Origin: Fimbriiglobus sp.
GTDB taxonomy: Bacteria; Planctomycetota; Planctomycetia; Gemmatales; Gemmataceae
Direction: 5' to 3'
Assembly: GCA_022841795.1 (NCBI GenBank)
Contig: JALHQU010000053.1
Span: 1-33,314, forward strand
DNA: 33,314 nucleotides
In this document: positions 14,311-22,084 of the stretch, one piece after another
Numbering within the stretch: position 1 is the first letter of the stretch
Layout: every line of letters starts with the position of its first letter
Position numbers and translations under genes: made by a program
The notes under the pieces: model-generated
What the model was told of the DNA's origin: nothing
What the model saw: the letters and a program-made list of their open reading frames with translations, nothing else
The model's database searches: none

Positions 14311-15823
14311 ACTCCGGTGCGGCCGCGCCCGGGCCGAGCAGTTCGTCCACCTGCCGCAACAACTCGGCCCCCTCGTCCGGGTGGACCATGTGCAGGTAGC
14401 TGGCGAACCCGCGGAGGTACTCGGCGAACCGCGGGTTGCCGCGGGCCTGCGACGCCACCCCCAGCTTGCGGCAGTTGGACACGACCGCCCGGAACCGCCG
14501 CCGCTCCTCCCGCGGCACCCGCACCCCGTCGTTCACCACGATGCCCGTCACCAGTTGCCGCTGGCTGCGGCGGATCACCCGGAACTTGCCCTGGTTCACC
14601 CGGAACCCCTCCTGGTGACACACCTGGTCCACCCACCAGCGGAACCGCCCGAGGTTCACGTCGGCGGCTTTGAACGAGAACGTCAGGTCGTCGGCGTACC
14701 GGGTGTACGTGCCGGCCAGCCGCTTCGCTAACCCGCTCAGCCGCGAGTCCAGCCGGCGGCACACCAGGTTGCTGAGGGCCGGCGAGGTCGGCGCCCCCTG
14801 CGGCATGTGCGCCTTCCCCCACGCCTGCGGGTGCGGGGTGTAGCAGCACAGGCGGGCGAGCACCGGGGCCACCTGGCGGGCGGCGTCGGCGGTGCCGAAC
14901 CGGGCGTCGCCGACCGCGTACCCCAGGCTGGCGAACAGCCCGAGCACCCGGTAGTAGTGGACGGTCGGGAAGAAGTCGGTCAGGTCGAACTTCACCACCA
15001 CCGCCGCCCCGACGTGCGCCGCCGCGTTCGTCACGATGCTCCGCCCGTCGATGAACCCGTGGGCGGCCGGGTGCGCCGGCACGCCCCGCAGGATCCACTC
15101 GTGGATCCGCCGCTGCACCCACTTCAGCTGCGGCTTGGGCGCGCAGATCACCCGCTCGCCGCCGCCCCGCTTCGGGATGGCGAACGTGGTGTACGGCCCG
15201 TCCTCGTGGTCGGACGCCAGCAGGAAATACCCGAGCTGCTTCTCCGACCGGACGGCGAGCAGTTCCCGCAACTGCCCCAGGGTGGCGATCGGCGGGACGT
15301 GGTTCCGCTCTTGCGCCGCCTTGCCGACTTTGTGCCGGCTCAGGTCCACGTCGGCGGTGCCCTTCAGCCAGCCGACCGGCGACCACGGGCCGTCCTTCGT
15401 GGCCGGCAGGGCCACCTCCCGCACCCGCCCCTGCTCCACCACCTTCCGCACCGCCCGGCGGACGGCCGGGGCCGCGTCCTTCGCCAACCGCCGGCAGACC
15501 CGCCCGGCCGCCTCCGGCACCAGGTGCTCGACCGCCAGCTCGATCAGCCGCAGCTTGGCGATCGTCTGGTCGCTGCCGCACACCGGCTCGACCGCCGCCC
15601 ACACCGCCCCGGAGATCAGGTTCACGGCCGGGTCGTACTCGGCGAACGACTGCACGGCGAGCAGTTCGACGAACAGGCTGTTGATGGCGGCGTACACCGC
15701 CCGCGGGTCGGCGGCAGTCAGGTCGCCGCACGCCTTCGTCAACCGCTCGTTCAGTGCCGCGTCCGGAACGGCGTTCGCCGGCAGCGGGCGGAGCAGCCAG
15801 TCCGGGGTGTCGGGCAGGGGCAC
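14309..15823 (-). CDS. Retron-type reverse transcriptase with long N-terminal extension
   Basis: 504 aa from a GTG at 15823. The in-frame ATG at 15913 would overlap the divergent gene and add a Pro-rich stretch, and a promoter-like element lies between. RT motifs in order: TFAIPKRGGGERVI (~213-226), HGFIDGRSIVTNAAAH (255-270) with retron-specific NAxxH at 266-270, KFDLTDFFPTV (278-288), PQGAPTSPALSN (341-352), catalytic YADD (376-379), and QLVTG (423-427) with the retron VTG. Residues 1-~200 are a mostly helical extension that minimal retron RTs (~320 aa) lack; its function is unrecognised. Retron RTs make msDNA and, with effector proteins, guard against phages. No msr-msd RNA is obvious: only 69 bp separate it from the divergent gene. 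Alternatives are a retron-like RT with a different template arrangement or an unclassified RT group. Confidence 0.88.
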   Translation of the reverse strand: MPLPDTPDWLLRPLPANAVPDAALNERLTKACGDLTAADPRAVYAAINSLFVELLAVQSFAEYDPAVNLISGAVWAAVEPVCGSDQTIAKLRLIELAVEHLVPEAAGRVCRRLAKDAAPAVRRAVRKVVEQGRVREVALPATKDGPWSPVGWLKGTADVDLSRHKVGKAAQERNHVPPIATLGQLRELLAVRSEKQLGYFLLASDHEDGPYTTFAIPKRGGGERVICAPKPQLKWVQRRIHEWILRGVPAHPAAHGFIDGRSIVTNAAAHVGAAVVVKFDLTDFFPTVHYYRVLGLFASLGYAVGDARFGTADAARQVAPVLARLCCYTPHPQAWGKAHMPQGAPTSPALSNLVCRRLDSRLSGLAKRLAGTYTRYADDLTFSFKAADVNLGRFRWWVDQVCHQEGFRVNQGKFRVIRRSQRQLVTGIVVNDGVRVPREERRRFRAVVSNCRKLGVASQARGNPRFAEYLRGFASYLHMVHPDEGAELLRQVDELLGPGAAAPE

Positions 15824-15857
15824 GGGTGGTCTCGGCGGCGGCGGGTGATATTGCCAA

Positions 15858-15886
15858 ACGGTAGCCGACGACCGGCCGCGGGGCAA
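15858..15886 (-). promoter_or_regulatory. Candidate promoter of the reverse transcriptase
   Basis: On the minus strand, TTGCCC (15886-15881), a 17-bp spacer and TACCGT (15863-15858) lie 35 bp before the GTG start. ATTGCC (15850-15855) and GGCAAT (15882-15887) form an inverted pair across the divergent intergenic region, as might a shared operator. Transcription would begin near 15851, leaving a leader of only ~28 nt. Confidence 0.4.
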
Positions 15887-15892
15887 TCTGCG

Positions 15893-17836
15893 ATGCGCGT
15901 TCCCGACGACCACCCGCTGAGCGTCACGCTGGCCCTGCGGAAGCCGGACACGGCCCTCGCGGCGATCGAGGCACTGCGGCCACTGATCCCGGACAAGGTG
16001 ACGATCGACGGGCTGGCCGAATTGGTGTTCGCCGACCCGAGCGCGAAAGCGGTGGCGGCGGCACTGGAAGCGATTGCGGACGTGGATGACCCGGTGTTAC
16101 CGATCGTGATGCGGCGGGCGCTCACCAGCCGGTTCGCCCAGGTGCGGCTAGCCGCCGTGCAGTGGTGGGGGCGGGGGGTGCCGGATCCCGGCGTGGTGCA
16201 GGTGCTGCGAACCGACCCGTCGTGGCCGAACCGCCGCGCCGCCCTGTTGGCCCTTGCCGACCAGGACGACGACGACCGCTGGCAGGTACTTGCGGCGGCC
16301 GACGACCCGCACTGGCGGGTGCGGCACGCGCTCGTGCGGGTGCTGACCGGGTGGGGGAAGGATGACAGGCGACGAGAAGAGATCGAACGACAGCTCGGCA
16401 CCAACCCGACCCCGCGGCCCACCGCCCTCCTCGCCTTCCTCCGCTACGCCTGGACCGGCGCTGAGCCGGCCGACTGGTCGGCGTTCACCCCGCCGGACCG
16501 CCACGACGACAGCCCGTTCTGGGACTGGGACCCGGCGGTGCTGGGGGTGAAGCTGGCCCGCATGACCACCGAGGACCTCGCCGCGAACATCGACACCATG
16601 CCGTTCCTCGCCGGGCACGCCGACGAGCGGGTGTGGAAGCCGGCGGTGGACGCGATCCGCGCGTCCGGCGAAGTCCGGCATTACGAGGCCGCGCTGGCGG
16701 GGCTGGCCGATCCGCGGCACGGGGGGCAACCGGCGATCGAGCGCCTGCTGGATGGGTTGGAGGAAGAGCATCGCGAGAAACTCCATTGGCCCTCGACGCA
16801 GGGCCGCGAAATCCGTCGGGAGACCTTCCTTCCGACCCTGTCTGGTGCCGCAAACCTGACCCCCGCCCGTGCCGCGGCCATCGTCGCCGACCCGACCACC
16901 GAACACTCCTGGGCCGTCATCGAGTCCGCCTGCCGCATCGCACGAGTGCCGCTGTGGGAAGTCGAGCCGGCGAACCCGTGGACGCCGCCGCCGAAGCTGC
17001 CGCTCGCCCCGCAGCCGCTCGCCGCCCCGCTCGGCGTCGCCCCGCACACGGCGTCGCTGGGCCCGGATTCCCTCCGCGTGTCACGGGTCGGCATCTCGGG
17101 GCACTACCTGCTGCCGGTCGAGGGGTTCGTCCGTGCCGCCGAGGCCGGGGTCAACTGGTTCTTCTGGGAGCCGAACTACACCACCCTCACCGCATTCGGC
17201 ACCCGGCTGTCGGCCGCGGACCGGCGGCAGTTCCACTTCGTGGCCGGCACGTTCGAGGCCGACGGCCGCCGCCTGCGGGCGGACGTGGACCGGGCGCTGC
17301 GGACGCTCAAGGTCGAACAGCTCGGGCTGTTCCTGGTGTTCTGGGTGCAGTCGTGGGAGCGGATGACGGACGACCTGCGGGACGCGGTGGCGAAGCTGAC
17401 GGCCGAGGGCAAAGTGCGGTCGGTCGGGCTGTCGTCGCACAACCGCCCGCTGCTGGTGCGGGCGATGGCCGATGGCTGGAACCCGGTGATGGCCCGGCAC
17501 AGTCCGGCCCACCGCGGAGCCGAGACCGGGGTGTTCCCGTTCGTCCCGCCGGGCACAAGCCTCATCACGTTCAACAACCTGTGCTACGGGCGGATGCTGC
17601 GGCCGGTGGGTGGGATGACGCCGCCGACCGCGGCCGACTGCTACCGCTACACACTCAGCTTCCCGCAGGTGACGGCGTGCTGGAGCGCCCCGGCCACGCT
17701 GGAGCAACTGGCGGAGAATCTGGCGGCGCTACGCGATCCGGCGCTGAGCGCCGAGAAGCGGGAGGAGTTGGAGCGGTTCGGGGCGGCCCTGTACCGCGAG
17801 GAGAAGGTGTTCGAGCGGCTGATCCGGATGCTGTGA
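15893..17836 (+). CDS. HEAT-repeat protein fused to a degenerate aldo/keto reductase domain
   Basis: 647 aa from the ATG at 15893. Residues ~15-350 are helical repeats of HEAT type (e.g. DPVLPIVMRRALTSRFAQVRLAAVQWW, DPHWRVRHALVRVLTGW). Residues ~396-600 follow an aldo/keto reductase barrel: GVNWFFWEPNY (419-429), LGLFLVFWVQSW (477-488), AEGKVRSVGLSSHNRP (504-519) and MARHSPAHRG (533-542). Of the AKR tetrad, Tyr429 is kept, but the Asp (Phe424), Lys (in VAGTF) and His (Phe483) positions are replaced. Classical NADPH reductase chemistry therefore looks lost, and a binding or altered-enzyme role is more likely. It is divergent from the reverse transcriptase with a 69-bp gap, so the two may be co-regulated. 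HEAT domains often mediate protein contacts; any link to the RT is inference. Confidence 0.82.
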   Translation: MRVPDDHPLSVTLALRKPDTALAAIEALRPLIPDKVTIDGLAELVFADPSAKAVAAALEAIADVDDPVLPIVMRRALTSRFAQVRLAAVQWWGRGVPDPGVVQVLRTDPSWPNRRAALLALADQDDDDRWQVLAAADDPHWRVRHALVRVLTGWGKDDRRREEIERQLGTNPTPRPTALLAFLRYAWTGAEPADWSAFTPPDRHDDSPFWDWDPAVLGVKLARMTTEDLAANIDTMPFLAGHADERVWKPAVDAIRASGEVRHYEAALAGLADPRHGGQPAIERLLDGLEEEHREKLHWPSTQGREIRRETFLPTLSGAANLTPARAAAIVADPTTEHSWAVIESACRIARVPLWEVEPANPWTPPPKLPLAPQPLAAPLGVAPHTASLGPDSLRVSRVGISGHYLLPVEGFVRAAEAGVNWFFWEPNYTTLTAFGTRLSAADRRQFHFVAGTFEADGRRLRADVDRALRTLKVEQLGLFLVFWVQSWERMTDDLRDAVAKLTAEGKVRSVGLSSHNRPLLVRAMADGWNPVMARHSPAHRGAETGVFPFVPPGTSLITFNNLCYGRMLRPVGGMTPPTAADCYRYTLSFPQVTACWSAPATLEQLAENLAALRDPALSAEKREELERFGAALYREEKVFERLIRML

Positions 17837-18110
17837 AACGAGACACCCCCGCCCGCCCGGGTACTGACCTCCCGTCATGACCCCCTCGGTCCATCTTGAC
17901 CTGTCAAGATGATCGGCGGGGGAGGAAGCCCGCAGGGCTTCCGAGTGTGTGTCCGGCGGCCCGGACTCATCCGCGGCGTAACGCCGCAGCAAACGCTACC
18001 TCCGGGGCGGGCGGGAGCGCACGGGAAGTATATCCGACCCGGCCCGCGGCTGCGAGCCCGCCGGCCGCCACCCGTGGGCCCGAATCCTCGTCCTCGCCGC
18101 CGGGCACCGT
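17837..18110. other. Intergenic stretch with four closely packed hairpins
   Basis: There is no coding frame I can support. Between 17892 and 17987 there are four perfect short inverted repeats: 17892-17900 with 17903-17911 (9 bp, loop 2), 17924-17931 with 17935-17942 (8 bp, loop 3), 17951-17956 with 17961-17966 (6 bp, loop 4) and 17973-17978 with 17982-17987 (6 bp, loop 3). The first, a CATCTTGAC palindrome, could be an operator or the terminator of the HEAT-AKR gene 55 bp upstream. The cluster could also be a structured RNA. Confidence 0.55.
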
Positions 18111-18551
18111 TTCGCCTTCTCAATCGGCACCCTCCAGGCCACGGCGCTCGTCCACGAGGCGTACCTGCGGCTGGTGGGCGAGGACGTGAGCAAGAAGCGG
18201 GACGGCCGCGGGCACTTCTTCGCCGCCGCCGCCGAAGCCATGCGCCGCATCCTGGTCGATCACGCCCGGACCAAACACGCCGACAAGCGCGGCGGGCGGT
18301 AGTCGCGGGTGGAACTGGCCGACTGGCACAACGTCGCCCAGCCGCCCGAGCAGGTGCTGGCCCTGAACGAGGCGGTGGACCGCCTCGCCGCCAGCGAGCC
18401 GGAGAAGGCCCAACTCGTCACCCTGCGGTTCTTCGGCGGCATGACCCTGGAGGAGGCGGCCGACGCCCTGGGCGTGTCCCTCCGCACGGCCGAGCGGTGG
18501 TGGCTGTTCGCCCGCTCCTGGCTGTACGCCGAGTTGCAGGACGAGCCGTAA
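18111..18551 (+). pseudogene. ECF sigma factor remnant
   Basis: The frame reads [19 protein letters not shown]...[29 protein letters not shown], then an in-frame TAG (18300-18302), then SRVELADWHNVAQPPEQVLALNEAVDRLA...QLVTLRFFGGMTLEEAADALGVSLRTAERWWLFARSWLYAEL to TAA at 18551. These are regions 2 and 4 of the ECF sigma subfamily that often sits before a kinase gene in planctomycetes. The first ~50 residues before [12 protein letters not shown] are not recognisable. A missing N-terminus plus an internal stop makes it non-functional. It belongs to a different subfamily from the intact factor at 8883. A downstream fragment starting at GTG 18309 would keep region 4 only. Confidence 0.82.
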
Positions 18552-18623
18552 TTGCCGGAATCCGTGGCGGCTTTCGGGAGCGGATTCCGCATGGTCCGGA
18601 GGTCACCTCGCCCGGAGCCGAAC

Positions 18624-18810
18624 ATGTCCGACACCGCCTCCGCCGAGTCCCTCTTTTTCGCCGCCCTCGATCTGCCGCCGGCCGACCGCGCCGCGTACCT
18701 CGACGCCGCCTGCTGTCGTGGCGACGCCGGGTTGCGGGCGCGGATCGAGAAGATGATCGCCGACCGCCTTCTCCCAGGTGTTCGACCTGCTCAGCGGCAA
18801 GCGGCAGTGA
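18624..18810 (+). pseudogene. Truncated remnant of a sigma-linked Ser/Thr kinase gene
   Basis: From the ATG at 18624 the product begins MSDTASAESLFFAALDLPPADRAAYLDAAC...GDAGLRARIEKMIAD, the usual opening of Ser/Thr kinases that follow ECF sigma genes in planctomycetes. After ~52 residues the kinase sequence is gone. In the next frame there is FSQVFDLLSGKRQ and a TGA at 18808-18810, which may be the original C-terminus after an internal deletion. Together with the sigma remnant 72 bp upstream it forms one decayed regulatory pair. Confidence 0.65.
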
Positions 18811-19097
18811 CCCGCCGCCGCCACGTGGGGAGCGGGTGCGACGGCCTCCGCGCCAGTCCGCCGGAACATCCTCCGAACTGGCCCTCAGGGGCTACTTCAT
18901 TTTCCACCCGACCGTTACGGGCCGCGCTCGCGGACCAGATTCCCACCCGCTGCCGGGCGAACGGGTCAGGTTCTGACGACCGGGCGTGTTACAGCGGGGC
19001 GGGACCGGATCGCCCTCGCGGATCGGTGCGAATGACCAACGCCGGCCGCCCGGTCTGGCGACGATATGTGCATCACCCGCAGACGCACACCGACGCC
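18811..19097. other. Non-coding stretch with a tRNA-terminator-like repeat
   Basis: No supported gene. 18887-18909 matches 3057-3079, part of the tRNA-Val terminator and its downstream flank, in 21 of 23 positions. The rest looks like decayed coding DNA with mixed codon phase. Confidence 0.4.
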
Positions 19098-19754
19098 ATG
19101 AACACCACGCTCCTCCTCCTGGCCGGCGCCACGACCCTCGGGCAATGCCCGACCCCTTCCCTGTCCGACTGCCTCAAGGCGTGCCCGCCGGCCAACGACC
19201 ACGCCCCGTTCCTCCGCACTCCGTCTGTGGAGCCGGTCGGCCCGTGTCAGGGGGCCGCGGCGTGCGACGAGACGAAGAACGTCTGGAAGCACTCGTTCCA
19301 CAAAGCGGCGGCGTTCCCGTTCCCGCGGTTCGGCCAGTGCGGGGAGCCCGTGGAGGCGGACGGGCTGGTGATCTACGAGGGGATGCGGCTGACGGTGAAC
19401 AAGGAGACCGGGGTGTACGACCTGTCGTTCACCGCCACCGCCCCGCCCACGCCGGTGACGCTCCGCCTGCAACTCGAGTTCACCCTCGAGAAGCACCCGG
19501 CTGTCCGGCTCACCCTTCCACCGATCGAGATCGACCCGGTGCCGACGGCCGACCCGCTGCGGCCGAAGGCGGCCACCGTGCGGGTGAGCCACCGCGGGTT
19601 CTCCGAACTGTTCTTGGACACGGGGCGACAGAGCGACTCGTTCGACCTCAAGACGAAGGGGGCGTTCCAGGTGACGAAGTGCTGGTCTATCAATCGCAAC
19701 GGCACCGCCCGGTTCGGCTCCGCCATGCCGAACTCGGACGGGCTGAACCGCTGA
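19098..19754 (+). CDS. Secreted hypothetical protein
   Basis: 218 aa from the ATG at 19098; the frame is open further upstream, but that part is pseudogene debris. The N-terminus MNTTLLLLAGATTLGQC looks like a short signal peptide. The mature part is Cys-rich at first (about residues 17, 25, 29, 54, 60 and 81), then mostly predicted beta strands, including VIYEGMRLTVNKETGVYDLSFTATAP (~97-122) and LRLQLEFTLEKHPAVRLTLPPI. No family is recognised. It ends 5 bp before the stop of the convergent P-domain subtilase. Confidence 0.7.
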   Translation: MNTTLLLLAGATTLGQCPTPSLSDCLKACPPANDHAPFLRTPSVEPVGPCQGAAACDETKNVWKHSFHKAAAFPFPRFGQCGEPVEADGLVIYEGMRLTVNKETGVYDLSFTATAPPTPVTLRLQLEFTLEKHPAVRLTLPPIEIDPVPTADPLRPKAATVRVSHRGFSELFLDTGRQSDSFDLKTKGAFQVTKCWSINRNGTARFGSAMPNSDGLNR

Positions 19755-19758
19755 CGCC

Positions 19759-21906
19759 TCAACTCCCCTTCCGGGCGGTGGACCGGCCCCGCCGAGCGGG
19801 TGGCCGTTTCGGCTGTCGATTCGCCGTCCCGTCGCGGGTCGCCCCGCCCGCCCCGGCCGGGGCGACCCGCGGGCCGCCCGGCGGGATGAACACTTGCACC
19901 CCGATCTGGATGAGGGTGCCGGCGTCCTGGGCGGCTTTGTCCTCCACCCGGAACAGCCACGCCCCGCTGCACTTCTTCCCGGCCAGGGCGGCCAGCTTCG
20001 GGGTGTTCGCCGGGTCGTACTGCATGTCCAAGTCGCGGCGGTTGCCGCCCGCCCGGTTGTGCAGCACCACCGGCCCCACCCCGGTGCCGGTCGGCGGGAC
20101 GACGGTGATGACCAGGTCCCCGATGTAGGTGTGGGCGAGGCGGACGGACACCACCACCTTCTCGGCGGCGGCGGTCTCGGTCACGTCCACCGTCTCCTCC
20201 GCCTGGCCCAGGTCGGGGATGGGCAGGTTCACCAGCTTGTTCGCCACCACCAACTGGCCGAGTTTCGCCTTCGCCAGCTTCACCGCCGCCTCCGCGTTCA
20301 GCCGCCCGAACCCGTACTTCTTGCTCCGCCCGCTCGCGTCGTACTGCCCGCCGGACGGGTCGATGCGGTCGCAGCACTGCTTGAGCACGTCCCGCACCTC
20401 CGCCCACGTCAGCCCGCCGTTGGCGGCCAGCACCAGCGCGGCCACCCCGGCCGCGCCGGGGCACGAACTGGACGTGCCGCCGAAGCTGTTGGTGAAGTTG
20501 CCGGCGGCGTCGCCGGCCACCTGCCCGAACCTGTTCGGGTTGTACCCGGCCTGGTTGCCCACCCGGTCGGTGGTCCAGATGCCCGTGGTGAACGGGTCCG
20601 GGTGGTTGAACGGCGGCCAGCCCTGGTCGCCGCTGGGGAACGCGCACCACACGGCGTTGCCGAAGTCGCTGTACACGCTGCGGGTGCTGCGGTCGTTGCA
20701 CGCGGCCACCGCGATCACCTTGCCGTAGCTGGCGTACCCGTCGTTGTCCACGCTCTCGTTCCCGTTGCCGGCGGCGAACAGGATGACGCACCCCTTCCCG
20801 TTCCGCCCGTTCGTCACGCAGTAGTCGATGGCGTCCCGGATGTTCGGGGACAGCCGCTCGACGGCGGTGTGCAGCGGGTCGGTCGGGTCCCACCAGTCGC
20901 CGTCCTCCGGCCCCCAGCTGCACGAGATGACGTCCGCCCCGTGGTCGGCCGCCCAGCGGAACGCGTCCGCCTCGTCCTGCGACCCCAGCCCGGACCGCAG
21001 CAGGATGGGCATCAGCCGGGCCTTCGGCGCCACCCCGCTCGCCCCGTGCGTGCCGTTCCCGCACGCCACCCCGGCGCACGCCGTGCCGTGGTTGTCGCCC
21101 CGCACCGGGCCGGTGCCCCGCAGGTCCATCGGTCGCGGGTCGTCCGTCTTGCGGGTGGCGTTCCGCGGGGCCACCACCTTGCCCGCCCCGGCGAACTCGG
21201 GGTGGTCGATGTCCACCCCGTCGTCGATGACCGCGATCGTCACCCCCTCCCCGCGGGTCAGGTCGTGGGCCGCCGCCACGTTCGCGTGGGCGTCCACCGT
21301 CGTCCCGTTCAGCACGGTTTTGGCCAGGTGCCACTGCTGCGGGAAGATGCCCTTCTGCGCCCGCTCGCGGATCAGCTCCGGGTGCGCGTACACCACGTCG
21401 TCCCGCTTCAGCAGCTTGTTGGCCACGTCGAACACCGCCTGGCCGGTGCCCTCCGGGGCGGCGGCGAAGTACGCGTTGGTGGCGTAATCCACCGCCCGCT
21501 TCACCGTCAGCCCGTGTTCCCGCAGCACCGCCTCGCACTCGTCCGGGTCGGCGGTGGGCACGAACCGCACGTACACGTTCTCGGTGTACAGCACCGGCTC
21601 GCGGGACTTCGGGTCCACCAGCACGCTGCCGGCGAACCGCACGTCCGGGGCGGCCCGCAGCGCCTGCTTCCGCGCGTCCACCGTCCGCCCGCCGCGGCCG
21701 ACCGGCACCCGGTACACCTCCACCCCGGCGTCCGGGAACTCGGCCACCAGGGTGCCGTCGCCCACCTCGTCGGACAACGGCGAGCGGACATTGCCCACCG
21801 GCCGGGCGACCGACTGCCCGCTGCGGGTGCGGACGGCGATCAGGTCGCCACTCTCTTCCAGCTCGAAACCCGGCTCGTTCTTGGTGCCGAAGTGTACGGT
21901 AGGCAC
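19759..21906 (-). CDS. Subtilisin/kexin-type serine peptidase with P-domain
   Basis: 715 aa from a GTG at 21906, chosen because the upstream in-frame sequence is Pro/Arg-rich and crosses a predicted promoter. Residues ~1-185 form a propeptide region; ~75-180 resembles the fervidolysin-type pro-domain (VLYTENVYVRFV...AVLREHGLTVKRAVDY...VYAHPELI). The catalytic domain is ~215-545 with Asp228 (AVIDDGVDIDHPEF), His273 (GDNHGTACAGV), Asn381 (FAAGNGN) and Ser479 (GGTSSSCPG). A proprotein-convertase P-domain follows at ~575-675 (VVSVRLAHTYIGDLVITVVPPTG...GAWLFRVED...AGTLIQIGVQVF), then a basic tail rich in Arg/Pro. No signal peptide is visible, which is unusual for a kexin-like enzyme. Catalytic residues are intact. 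Substrate unknown. Confidence 0.92.
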   Translation of the reverse strand: MPTVHFGTKNEPGFELEESGDLIAVRTRSGQSVARPVGNVRSPLSDEVGDGTLVAEFPDAGVEVYRVPVGRGGRTVDARKQALRAAPDVRFAGSVLVDPKSREPVLYTENVYVRFVPTADPDECEAVLREHGLTVKRAVDYATNAYFAAAPEGTGQAVFDVANKLLKRDDVVYAHPELIRERAQKGIFPQQWHLAKTVLNGTTVDAHANVAAAHDLTRGEGVTIAVIDDGVDIDHPEFAGAGKVVAPRNATRKTDDPRPMDLRGTGPVRGDNHGTACAGVACGNGTHGASGVAPKARLMPILLRSGLGSQDEADAFRWAADHGADVISCSWGPEDGDWWDPTDPLHTAVERLSPNIRDAIDYCVTNGRNGKGCVILFAAGNGNESVDNDGYASYGKVIAVAACNDRSTRSVYSDFGNAVWCAFPSGDQGWPPFNHPDPFTTGIWTTDRVGNQAGYNPNRFGQVAGDAAGNFTNSFGGTSSSCPGAAGVAALVLAANGGLTWAEVRDVLKQCCDRIDPSGGQYDASGRSKKYGFGRLNAEAAVKLAKAKLGQLVVANKLVNLPIPDLGQAEETVDVTETAAAEKVVVSVRLAHTYIGDLVITVVPPTGTGVGPVVLHNRAGGNRRDLDMQYDPANTPKLAALAGKKCSGAWLFRVEDKAAQDAGTLIQIGVQVFIPPGGPRVAPAGAGGATRDGTANRQPKRPPARRGRSTARKGS

Positions 21907-21959
21907 GGCTCGCCCTCGGTGCGGGTGTGGCGGTGGCCGGAACCGGGAGAGGTTCCGCC

Positions 21960-21978
21960 CCGGATGTCTGTCATCCGG
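21960..21978 (-). promoter_or_regulatory. Hairpin at the predicted 5' end of the P-domain subtilase mRNA
   Basis: Perfect 7-bp stem (21960-21966 with 21972-21978) and a 5-nt loop. It starts within a base or two of the predicted transcription start from the promoter at 21986-22014. A 5'-terminal stem-loop of this sort commonly protects mRNA from decay. Confidence 0.4.
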
Positions 21979-21985
21979 GATGCGG

Positions 21986-22014
21986 ATTATGATCGCACGA
22001 ACGCCGAACGGCAA
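21986..22014 (-). promoter_or_regulatory. Promoter of the P-domain subtilase
   Basis: On the minus strand, TTGCCG (22014-22009), a 17-bp spacer and CATAAT (21991-21986). The start of transcription would be near 21979, leaving a ~73-nt leader before the GTG at 21906. Confidence 0.55.
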
Positions 22015-22084
22015 GGAAATTGTGGCGACGGTCGGAGCGTTTCCCGGTGAAGGGCCGGCGGTGGATGCGGACACCCCGCTTTCG

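Noticed and set aside
13274-15823. Diversity-generating retroelement (RT plus C-type-lectin-like target)
   Set aside because: The RT has retron-type motifs (NAxxH, QGxxxSP, YADD, VTG), and I saw no template/variable repeat pair. Kept only as a neighbourhood remark.
11913-15857. Long minus-strand open frame running through the kinase, FGE and RT regions
   Set aside because: Only the short part encoding the N-terminal half of the FGE-domain protein is real; the rest is low-complexity shadow of genes in other frames.
15824-15913. Start of the RT at the ATG at 15913
   Set aside because: It would add a Pro/Arg-rich stretch, overlap the start of the divergent gene and bypass the promoter-like element; the GTG at 15823 is preferred.
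17892-17987. msr-msd RNA of the reverse transcriptase
   Set aside because: It lies 2 kb upstream of the RT beyond a divergent gene, the stems are short, and there is no long msd hairpin or flanking a1/a2 pair that I can see.
18300-18302. Programmed read-through of the TAG in the sigma-factor remnant
   Set aside because: The N-terminus is also missing and the partner kinase is deleted, so simple decay explains the stop.
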